Assembly: GCA_017578085.1 (NCBI GenBank)
Contig: PKQR01000067.1
Location: forward strand, 1 to 11,467
Length of the DNA stretch: 11,467 bases
Source of the DNA: Bacillota bacterium
GTDB taxonomy: Bacteria; Bacillota; Limnochordia; Limnochordales; ZCTH02-B6
Direction: 5' to 3'
Shown here in pieces: positions 6,817 to 11,467 of this stretch. The position numbers and the translations under genes are program-made. Each line of letters opens with the position of its first letter. Position 1 is the stretch's first letter. A model generated the notes under the pieces. The model saw only the letters and a program-made list of their open reading frames with translations, had not been told where the DNA came from and did no database searches.

Positions 6817-7893
6817 TTACGGACCCGTTACGAATTCCATCTTGGCCAGGATCCGTTCCGCCTCAGCGGGTGTTAAGTCGCCGACAACCAGGAACAAGTA
6901 CCCGTTGTGCACGGTGCCGGATACCAGCAGTTCCGTCCCCCGCCCGTCGGCGACGCGCTGGGTAATGGCGGAAATGGAGCCGGCTTCGTCGATGCGCATC
7001 TGGAAAACCGAGAGCAACCGCTGGCCGTCGTGGAAGCGCAGGTGCAGCGCCGGCTGACCGTCCACCACCGTCGTCCCGCCCCCGACCAGCGTATAGCCCG
7101 GCGGCACGTAGGCCGGCACCGCGGGCGCCATGGCCATCTTCTGGCCCAGGCCGTACACGAGGGAACGCAGCCGCCAGGCCCAAGGATCTTCTATGACTTC
7201 CGTCCCCTGCGGCGGCTCGAACCGGAAAAGCTCATCCCCCAACTCGGGGTCAAAGTCCACGTCCGAGCGGACGATGACGCCCACCAGCTCGCAACCGGGA
7301 CCGTAGTGTTCTTCTTTCCACGGGAAGTAATTGTCCTCGTCGATCCAGTAGCGGCTGTAGGCGTTGGAACGGCCGCCCTCGACCACATAGACCGGCCTGC
7401 CGCCCGGCCCCTGCGACCGGCCCCACGCCCAGTGCGCCGCCTTGTGGGCGGGTGAGAGCGGACGCCGCAGGCCGGTAGGCGGCTCCGGCGCATTGAGGCC
7501 GGACACGTCCAACCCGGTGTGCAAGACGTAAGGCAGGCGGGAATCGTAGAGCCAGTGCTCTTGGTCGTTCCACACCGCGATGCGCCGCCCGCCGTCGCGC
7601 TCCTCCTCCACCCGCAGATCCCAGGGGGGACGCCACATGATGGCCCGAGCCACGACCTCGGTACCGTGGCGCAGGAAAAGCATGTGCATCTCCTTGTAGC
7701 TGATGGGCTCGGACCAGCGCGCGAGGTCCGCGTGCTCGAGGAGTCGCTCCGCCTGGTGCTCCCCGGGCTTCCCGGGCTCGACACCAACCAGCGGCCCGCA
7801 GGCTTCCACGATCGGCGCCAACGTCCACAAGGCGGCCAAGAAGACGCTCGGCCAAACGGCGCGGTGTGCCCAGCGGGCTAGGAATGCCGTCAT
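6817..7893 (-). CDS. RseB/MucB-like periplasmic sigma-regulatory protein
   Basis: This 358-residue exported protein probably modulates the anti-sigma factor encoded just before it. The N-terminal segment (about 10-33) is a signal peptide ending VEACG. Cys32 could be a lipobox cysteine, but Glu at -2 is unusual. Residues about 63-125 (ISYKEMHMLFLRHGTEVVARAIMWRPPWDLRVE, then WLYDSRLPYV) match the LolA/RseB-type lipid-binding half-barrel pattern. Residues about 262-300 (YVPPGYTLVGG...ALHLRFHDGQRLLSVFQ) match the RseB C-terminal or DUF4367-type domain. The middle (about 130-205) is Trp/Pro-rich and I recognise nothing in it. The ATG at 7893 overlaps the anti-sigma stop by four bases and was preferred over an in-frame GTG at 7917. 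Proteobacterial RseB binds RseA and senses lipopolysaccharide; the same role here is inferred from similarity and position. A lipoprotein carrier function is an alternative. Confidence 0.72.
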   Translation of the reverse strand: MTAFLARWAHRAVWPSVFLAALWTLAPIVEACGPLVGVEPGKPGEHQAERLLEHADLARWSEPISYKEMHMLFLRHGTEVVARAIMWRPPWDLRVEEERDGGRRIAVWNDQEHWLYDSRLPYVLHTGLDVSGLNAPEPPTGLRRPLSPAHKAAHWAWGRSQGPGGRPVYVVEGGRSNAYSRYWIDEDNYFPWKEEHYGPGCELVGVIVRSDVDFDPELGDELFRFEPPQGTEVIEDPWAWRLRSLVYGLGQKMAMAPAVPAYVPPGYTLVGGGTTVVDGQPALHLRFHDGQRLLSVFQMRIDEAGSISAITQRVADGRGTELLVSGTVHNGYLFLVVGDLTPAEAERILAKMEFVTGP

Positions 7894-8354
7894 GGCCGAT
7901 CGCCTGCCGGCGCCCACGCCCAGTCCATCCAGTCGCCCGCGCCGGTCTCCAACAGTGCCGCGTACACGATGTGCTCCTGCAGGGCAGCCTCCACGGCGGG
8001 GGCGGCCGCCGCGCCGCCTTCGCGCTCAAGCAAGCTCGACCCGACCAGCCACAAGGCCACCACCAGCGCCGCCGCTGCGCTCCCGGCAAAGGCCCCTTGC
8101 CAGAACCGGAGCTGGGGGCGGGTTCGGACGCGCTGGGCCTCCCGGAAGCGAACGTGGCCCATAATCGTTTCCACGAGCCCCGGCGGGGGCGCCGGCGCAG
8201 GCGCCGCCGACAAGAGCTCGCGCACAGCCCGCAATTCGGCCAACTGCCGGCGGCAGGCGGCGCAACGGGCCAGATGGTGCCGCACCCGGACCTCAACCTG
8301 GCTGGGCAGCTGATCGTCCATATAGGCCATCAGGAGGTCCAACGAACAGCGCAA
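7890..8354 (-). CDS. Zinc-finger (zf-HC2) transmembrane anti-sigma factor
   Basis: This 154-residue protein probably holds the upstream ECF sigma factor inactive at the membrane. The N-terminal domain has the ZAS zinc-site pattern: Cys3, then His27-x3-Cys31-x2-Cys34 (HLARCAACRR), within a LDLLMAYMDDQL context typical of the family. A Pro/Ala linker (about 50-60) precedes a single membrane helix (about 85-109), leaving about 45 residues outside. That tail ends in a Trp-rich stretch (DWMDWAWAP), a possible contact for the RseB-like protein. Such proteins are classically released by stepwise proteolysis; no protease gene is in the window. The start is a TTG at 8354, with GGGAGG about eight bases upstream. 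It lies 19 bases after the sigma gene and overlaps the RseB-like gene by four bases. Confidence 0.88.
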   Translation of the reverse strand: MRCSLDLLMAYMDDQLPSQVEVRVRHHLARCAACRRQLAELRAVRELLSAAPAPAPPPGLVETIMGHVRFREAQRVRTRPQLRFWQGAFAGSAAAALVVALWLVGSSLLEREGGAAAAPAVEAALQEHIVYAALLETGAGDWMDWAWAPAGDRP

Positions 8355-8373
8355 ACCTACCCCTCCCGGCGTT

Positions 8374-9027
8374 TCACGAAGCCGACGACGCCTCCGCTGC
8401 GGGCCATTCGCCGGTGGCGTCGAGATAAGGACGCAGCTCCTCCCGCAGCGCCCGCCGGGCGTAAAAGAGCCGCGATTTCACCGTGCCCAGCGAGCAGTGC
8501 AGGATGTCCTTGATCTCTTCGTAGCGAAAGCCGTAGATGTCGTGCAGCACCAGCACCGCCCGGTGCTTGTCCGAAAGCCGCGACAAAGCCCGCTGCAAGG
8601 CCTCCGCCAGCTCCCGCCGCTCGGCCCGCACTTCCGGATCCGTGGCGCCCGGGTCCGCAGGCTGATCAGCCACGGTCCACCCCAAGGGCGACTCTTCGTT
8701 GCCGTCGGGGCTGCCGTCCAAGGACAAAACGCGCCCGCCTTGCCGCCGCACCCGGCGCAGGTGGTCGAGGCAGACGTTGGTGGTAATGCGGTACAGCCAC
8801 GTCTTGAACTCGGCCTCGCTGCGGAAGGTGTGGAGGGAGCGGTACACCCGCAAGAAGACTTCTTGGGTGATGTCTTCGGCCGCGTCGGGACCTACCATCC
8901 GGCAGGCGTACCCGTACACCTGCCCATGGTGCATCTTCACAAGCGTTTCAAAGGCGCGCACGTCGCCCGTCAGGCAACGCGAGATCAACTCTTCGACAGG
9001 CGATGGGCCGGATTTGCGGCTATTCAC
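8374..9027 (-). CDS. ECF-family RNA polymerase sigma factor (RpoE/SigW-like)
   Basis: This 217-residue protein directs RNA polymerase to stress promoters. Region 2 (about 27-93) contains DAAEDITQEVFLRVYRSLHTF and KTWLYRITTNVCLDHLRR, the core-binding and -10-recognition signatures. Region 4 (about 140-196) contains LSDKHRAVLVLHDIYGFRYEEI and the helix-turn-helix LGTVKSRLFYARRALREEL, which reads the -35. Region 3 is absent, as expected for the ECF class. The linker of about 45 residues (95-139) and the C-terminal Ala/Ser tail are somewhat long. The start is a GTG at 9027 with GAGGAGG about nine bases upstream. It is the first gene of the efflux operon, followed directly by its anti-sigma factor. 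The GAAC-N17-CGTC element just upstream suggests it transcribes its own operon. Confidence 0.94.
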   Translation of the reverse strand: MNSRKSGPSPVEELISRCLTGDVRAFETLVKMHHGQVYGYACRMVGPDAAEDITQEVFLRVYRSLHTFRSEAEFKTWLYRITTNVCLDHLRRVRRQGGRVLSLDGSPDGNEESPLGWTVADQPADPGATDPEVRAERRELAEALQRALSRLSDKHRAVLVLHDIYGFRYEEIKDILHCSLGTVKSRLFYARRALREELRPYLDATGEWPAAEASSAS

Positions 9028-9053
9028 CCCGGCGCCCCTCCTCTATTCGCGAT

Positions 9054-9078
9054 GACGACAGGAGCCCGCCCAAAGTTC
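9054..9078 (-). promoter_or_regulatory. ECF-type promoter GAAC-N17-CGTC upstream of sigma gene
   Basis: On the minus strand GAAC (9078-9075, within TTGAACTT) is followed by exactly 17 bases and CGTC (9057-9054). GAAC/AAC -35 motifs with a CGTC-like -10 at 16-17 bases are the hallmark of ECF promoters such as those of B. subtilis SigM and SigW. The start codon is 26 bases beyond the -10, leaving a short leader that carries the GAGGAGG ribosome site. This predicts autoregulation of the whole operon. Confidence 0.65.
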
Positions 9079-9158
9079 AATCGGTTGGCAGTTGCGCCTT
9101 AAGATGTCTCGCCCGGTATTCCGAGCCAGGCTGCGGCCCCTTGCGTTCCCAGGATGAG

Positions 9159-9181
9159 CGCAGGACGAGGTCGCAGGACGA
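9159..9181. repeat. Direct repeat CGCAGGACGA, two copies 13 bases apart
   Basis: The copies are at 9159-9168 and 9172-9181, between the porin-like gene's terminator hairpin and the sigma promoter, about 80-105 bases upstream of its -35. A related AGGATGA lies just before at 9151. Direct repeats on one DNA face at this spot could bind a regulator, or be a small duplication. Confidence 0.35.
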
Positions 9182-9189
9182 TCATAGCA

Positions 9190-9225
9190 CAAGGCCCCAG
9201 GGGAGAGAGCTCCCCTGGGGCCTTG
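9190..9225 (-). terminator. Strong hairpin, probable terminator of the porin-like gene
   Basis: Perfect 16-base arms (9190-9205 and 9210-9225, CAAGGCCCCAGGGGAG and its complement) around a 4-base loop. It begins 58 bases after the stop of the gene ending at 9284. The bases after the stem on the minus strand (TGCTATGAT) are a poor U-tract, so termination may rely on the stem or on Rho. It insulates the sigma operon from read-through. Confidence 0.7.
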
Positions 9226-9283
9226 CTGCAGTCTTGCCTGTCAGGCAGCTTCGGGGACGGTGTTTCTCCCCCAGCAGTGTCCC

Positions 9284-10474
9284 TTAGAAGCTGACCTTCA
9301 GGCCGCCGGACACGACCGCTCCGCTGTCGGAGTTGTACTTGGCACCCAGGTACATGCCGTTGGGCGCCTCGTAGGTCGCGCCGACCTCGTACTCGACGTT
9401 GCTGCCCTGGACAGCGAGCTCACCGCTCAGACCGAGGCCCTGGAGGTACGGAATCAGGTTGGTGACGGTGGACGCCTCCAACTCATGCTTCACGTCCTCG
9501 CCGGCCTTGATCGTGGCGGTGTACTTGCCTTCGATGGCGTGGCCGTGCACATCGAAGGTCTTGGCGGCGCTCAGGACGGCCTTGTTGGTCGGCTGGTCGT
9601 ACTCAGCCGTCAAGGTCACGCCCTGCTGCACCGTCTCGACGCCGATGCTGAAGCCGCTGGCGTCGCTGTCAGGATGGAACGGAGCGATGTAGCCCGTCTC
9701 CTCATCCAGCTCAGGATACATCGGCGCGAAGCCAGCCTGCATCTGCCGGAAGCCAGCCTTCAGGGTCAGGTTCTCGGCCGCATCCATCGCGGCGTTGACC
9801 TTGAAGGCGTACCGCCGGGCAGAGTCCAGCGCCAGGGTGCCGTCCAGCCGGACGCCGTTGAGCTCCGTGGCGGCGCTCACAGCCGCGTTGAACTTGTCGG
9901 CGCGGCGCACGGCCATGGCGCTCAGGTCAACCCCTTCGAGGATGCCGGAACCGACCCGGATGCCCATCGGCCGGCCGTCCTCGTCGTCCTTCGGCCAGAC
10001 GTAGAACACGTCGGCCTTGGCGACGCCCAGGTCAAGGCCCTCCACGGCGATACCGCGGCGGGTATTCATGTGGGCCACCCAAGCGTTCCAGTTGAGCTCC
10101 TTGTCGCCGATGGTCGTGGTGACTTCCGGTCCGCCGTGCCAGAGGGCGCCCTTGGTCTCCAGCCACACCCGGCTCAGGGTGGTGGACATGGAACCGTGGT
10201 CCGCCGCAAAGTCACGGGTCGGGTTATCCTCGTCATCGAATTCGTCGGGCTGCGTCTCGAACTGGATGCCCAGACGCACCTTGTCGCCCGCCGCCAAGCT
10301 GGGCGACAGCTTGATGCCGGTCAGGCCGTTCAGGCGGTACTCGCCGCTGTCGTCCTTCTTGTACTCAAACCGGGTCTCCACCTGGCCCGTCACATCGACC
10401 TGGGCCGCGAGCACCGAAGGAGCAGCCAGCGACAGCACCAGCGCTGCGGTCAAGAGAACAGCTGTTTTCTTCAT
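9284..10474 (-). CDS. Porin-like outer-membrane beta-barrel protein (complete)
   Basis: This 396-residue protein has a clear signal peptide (MKKTAVLLTAALVLSLAAPS, cleavage near VLA|AQ at 23-24). It then has strand after strand of alternating hydrophobic residues: VDVTGQVETRFEYKK, KVRLGIQFETQ, SRVWLETKGALW, NLTLKAGFRQ, and the final AVVSGGLKVSF. It ends in Phe, the C-terminal signal read by the barrel-assembly machinery. Acidic clusters at about 77-88, 162-166 and 254-259 look like loops and could favour cations or bind calcium. No S-layer-homology domain is present, unlike the OmpM-type porins of Negativicutes. The ATG at 10474 was chosen because the signal peptide starts there, with AAGGGGGA seven bases upstream; the frame is open for 136 more codons but encodes nothing protein-like. 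The family is not recognised beyond a porin-like fold. Confidence 0.82.
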   Translation of the reverse strand: MKKTAVLLTAALVLSLAAPSVLAAQVDVTGQVETRFEYKKDDSGEYRLNGLTGIKLSPSLAAGDKVRLGIQFETQPDEFDDEDNPTRDFAADHGSMSTTLSRVWLETKGALWHGGPEVTTTIGDKELNWNAWVAHMNTRRGIAVEGLDLGVAKADVFYVWPKDDEDGRPMGIRVGSGILEGVDLSAMAVRRADKFNAAVSAATELNGVRLDGTLALDSARRYAFKVNAAMDAAENLTLKAGFRQMQAGFAPMYPELDEETGYIAPFHPDSDASGFSIGVETVQQGVTLTAEYDQPTNKAVLSAAKTFDVHGHAIEGKYTATIKAGEDVKHELEASTVTNLIPYLQGLGLSGELAVQGSNVEYEVGATYEAPNGMYLGAKYNSDSGAVVSGGLKVSF

Positions 10475-10632
10475 GGTGATCCCCCTTGGTGTCTGCGATG
10501 ATGCTGCGACGCACGCATCCTGGAATTGGGACGAAGGCTGCGATGGATGCTGCATCGACTGCCCCGTTTCGGAAGGGCCCACCAAGCCGGGAGTCGCCAT
10601 GTTTCCTCGCCGGTTGCTTGGGCTCTTCCGGG

Positions 10633-10656
10633 CTGCGTCGTCTGCTGCGTCGTCTA
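10633..10656. repeat. 12-base tandem repeat CTGCGTCGTCTG
   Basis: Two adjacent copies (10633-10644 and 10645-10656), differing only in the last base. They lie in the leader of the porin-like gene, about 160 bases before its start. Probably a simple slippage repeat. Confidence 0.6.
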
Positions 10657-10695
10657 ATTGCCCGCTCCGGCCAGCTCGGGTTTGGGGGCCTTCTT

Positions 10696-10705
10696 CACCT
10701 CCTTT
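10696..10705 (-). promoter_or_regulatory. Perfect anti-16S sequence far upstream of second porin-like gene
   Basis: The minus strand reads AAAGGAGGTG, exactly the same ten bases found upstream of the other porin-like gene. It lies 221 bases before the ATG at 10474. The GTG within it opens a 15-codon frame (10698-10654, VKKAPKPELAGAGN), and no ATG is at usable distance. It may be a standby ribosome site or part of a leader-peptide arrangement. Confidence 0.45.
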
Positions 10706-10812
10706 CGTCACCGCGGGCCTGGCCTTGGCTTGGAGCCGGGCAAACTTGTAACCCCGACCAGTGCCGTGCGCCCGTGACGGCCATCCGGGCCGCCAGGCGC
10801 CCGCAGGGCAAC

Positions 10813-10840
10813 AAAAATGGGCTCTGCCAACGGCGAGCCC
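10813..10840 (-). terminator. Intrinsic terminator or attenuator in the porin leader
   Basis: The minus strand gives a 9-base-pair stem (GGGCTCGCC paired with GGC and GAGCCC, one bulged A), a GTT loop, then A followed by five T (10817-10813). It points toward the porin-like gene but lies about 340 bases before its start and about 290 bases beyond the stop of the upstream gene, which has its own hairpin. It could end a small RNA made from 11035-10840 or attenuate porin transcription. Confidence 0.65.
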
Positions 10841-10895
10841 TCCTTGACGCCCTGCACTCCTTATTTGGTTGTCGTGCTCCATCCTTGTTTGTCTG

Positions 10896-10917
10896 GTGAG
10901 CTATTTCTGTGAGCTAT
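10896..10917. repeat. Direct repeat GTGAGCTAT, two copies 13 bases apart
   Basis: Copies at 10896-10904 and 10909-10917. They lie just upstream (minus strand) of the attenuator-like terminator, where a promoter for a small RNA or leader would be expected, so they may be a regulator site. Chance cannot be excluded. Confidence 0.35.
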
Positions 10918-11006
10918 GAGCCGTTCCTGCTGGCCCAGCGCGAGCAATGTCTGGGTGCGATAGGTGGAGGCTTCCAGCGGCGCGCCGCAGCCCGCTCCGC
11001 TCAAAC

Positions 11007-11040
11007 GAAACCGGTAAAGAAACCGGTAAAACGAAACCGG
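11007..11040. repeat. Tandem repeat GAAACCGGTAAA, two full copies and one partial
   Basis: Exact 12-base copies at 11007-11018 and 11019-11030, then a partial GAAACCGG at 11033-11040 that runs into the terminator stem. Each full copy contains the palindrome ACCGGT. On the minus strand they follow the terminator hairpin as T-rich TTTACCGGTTTC units, so they may have arisen by slippage and supply extra U-rich tails. Confidence 0.7.
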
Positions 11041-11075
11041 GGGCGCCAGGCCTCTTTGGGCCCGCCGCCCCCGGT
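11036..11075 (-). terminator. GC-rich hairpin terminator after the small exported protein
   Basis: Perfect 10-base arms ACCGGGGGCG (11036-11045) and CGCCCCCGGT (11066-11075) enclose a further GGCC/GGCC pairing. On the minus strand the stem is followed by TTTCGTTTTACC. It starts about 58 bases after the stop at 11134, the right place and polarity for its terminator. Confidence 0.75.
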
Positions 11076-11133
11076 GCGTGCTGGCATCTCCTCTACCCGG
11101 CTCGGTCTAGCCGGTGTTTCGCTCGCGCCTGGC

Positions 11134-11467
11134 CTACTCCCGCCGGCCGATCTCCGCCGCCACCCGGTCCGCCAGGGCCTGCCAATCGCGGCCCTCCACG
11201 GGCCCCAGGTAGCTGGCGCACGGCAGAATGGTCGAGTTGAGCAGCCCCCGCAGCTGCACCCGGGTCAGGCTGGCGTCCTGCGGGATGAACGTCCCGCCCG
11301 CGGCCGTGTCGACCCGGTAAGCCGTCCCCTCCCGGGCGAGGATCGAGTTGACCTGCGCCTGCACCGTGGCGAGACCGGCGGGCGAGCACTGCTGCGCCAG
11401 GCTGACGGCGTTGATGTTCCCGCTGATGAGCAGGACCACGAGGACCGACACAATGACGGTGAGAACA
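11134..11467 (-). CDS. Small exported protein of unknown function, 5' end outside window
   Basis: The frame stops with TAG at 11134 and remains open to the window edge, so the true start probably lies beyond it. An in-frame GTG at 11451 falls in the middle of a hydrophobic stretch and is a poor start. The first residues seen (VLTVIVSVLVVLLISGNINAVSLA) form a signal peptide or membrane anchor with likely cleavage at SLA|QQ. The mature part is about 85 residues, with two cysteines: one just after the cleavage site (QQCSPAG) and one in ILPCASYLGP, which could form a disulphide. It ends in a charged helix (WQALADRVAAEIGRRE). I recognise no family. Normal high-GC codon use and a following terminator support a real gene. 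Confidence 0.65.
   Translation of the reverse strand, partial: VLTVIVSVLVVLLISGNINAVSLAQQCSPAGLATVQAQVNSILAREGTAYRVDTAAGGTFIPQDASLTRVQLRGLLNSTILPCASYLGPVEGRDWQALADRVAAEIGRRE

Larger units (their letters stand above)
10475..11133. other. Long non-coding region upstream of the porin-like gene
   Basis: About 660 bases with no convincing gene. Open frames exist on both strands but their products are Arg/Pro/Ser-rich with no domain, signal peptide or suitable ribosome site. It holds, in minus-strand order, a GC-rich terminator hairpin (11075-11036) with 12-base tandem repeats, a pair of GTGAGCTAT repeats (10917-10896), a second intrinsic terminator (10840-10813), a stranded perfect Shine-Dalgarno sequence (10705-10696) and a 12-base tandem repeat (10656-10633). 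No good sigma-A or ECF promoter could be placed. Confidence 0.6.

Noticed and set aside
10740..10790. A riboswitch suggested by a GGGGTTAC-like stretch on the minus strand
   Set aside because: The other conserved elements of cyclic-di-GMP or cobalamin riboswitches could not be found.
10475..10882. A 136-codon upstream extension of the porin-like gene
   Set aside because: It would bury the signal peptide inside the protein, crosses an intrinsic terminator, and its composition is not protein-like.
1..11467. CRISPR arrays, insertion sequences, tRNA or rRNA genes
   Set aside because: No regularly spaced repeats, transposase motifs, terminal inverted repeats or cloverleaf sequences were seen.

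Overview
The window is about 65-70% G+C and every convincing gene lies on the minus strand. It suggests a diderm (outer-membrane) bacterium that may be Bacillota-like, for example the Limnochordia type. The evidence for an outer membrane is a TolC channel, two porin-like beta-barrels with signal peptides, and a barrel ending in Phe. The Bacillota hint rests on strong GGAGG ribosome sites, GTG and TTG starts, and a split YknYZ-type ATPase and permease rather than a fused MacB. The taxonomy is inference; no rRNA gene or marker is present.

Reading in the direction of transcription, from high to low coordinates: 11467-11134 is the 3' part of a small exported protein of unknown function, followed by a hairpin terminator. 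11133-10475 is a long non-coding leader with a second intrinsic terminator, short repeats and a stranded perfect Shine-Dalgarno sequence. 10474-9284 is a complete outer-membrane beta-barrel gene with its own terminator hairpin. 9027-1127 is a tightly packed eight-gene set: ECF sigma factor, zinc-finger anti-sigma factor, RseB-like periplasmic protein, a TolC-like protein without the barrel segments, a full TolC channel, a periplasmic adaptor, an ABC ATPase and a MacB-type permease. The joints are 4-base overlaps or gaps of 1-54 bases, so one transcript is likely. A good ECF-type promoter (GAAC-N17-CGTC) lies just upstream of the sigma gene, so the unit probably activates itself. 1126-732 is another non-coding leader, and 731-1 is the 5' part of a second, less GC-rich beta-barrel gene cut by the window edge.

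Working model (inference): the anti-sigma factor and RseB-like protein hold the sigma factor until envelope damage or a lipid-like compound is sensed. The released sigma factor then transcribes its own genes together with a complete inner-membrane-to-outer-membrane export machine. An RpoE-RseA-RseB-type sensor joined in one operon to a MacAB-TolC-type pump with two unlike TolC proteins is the most interesting content of the window.
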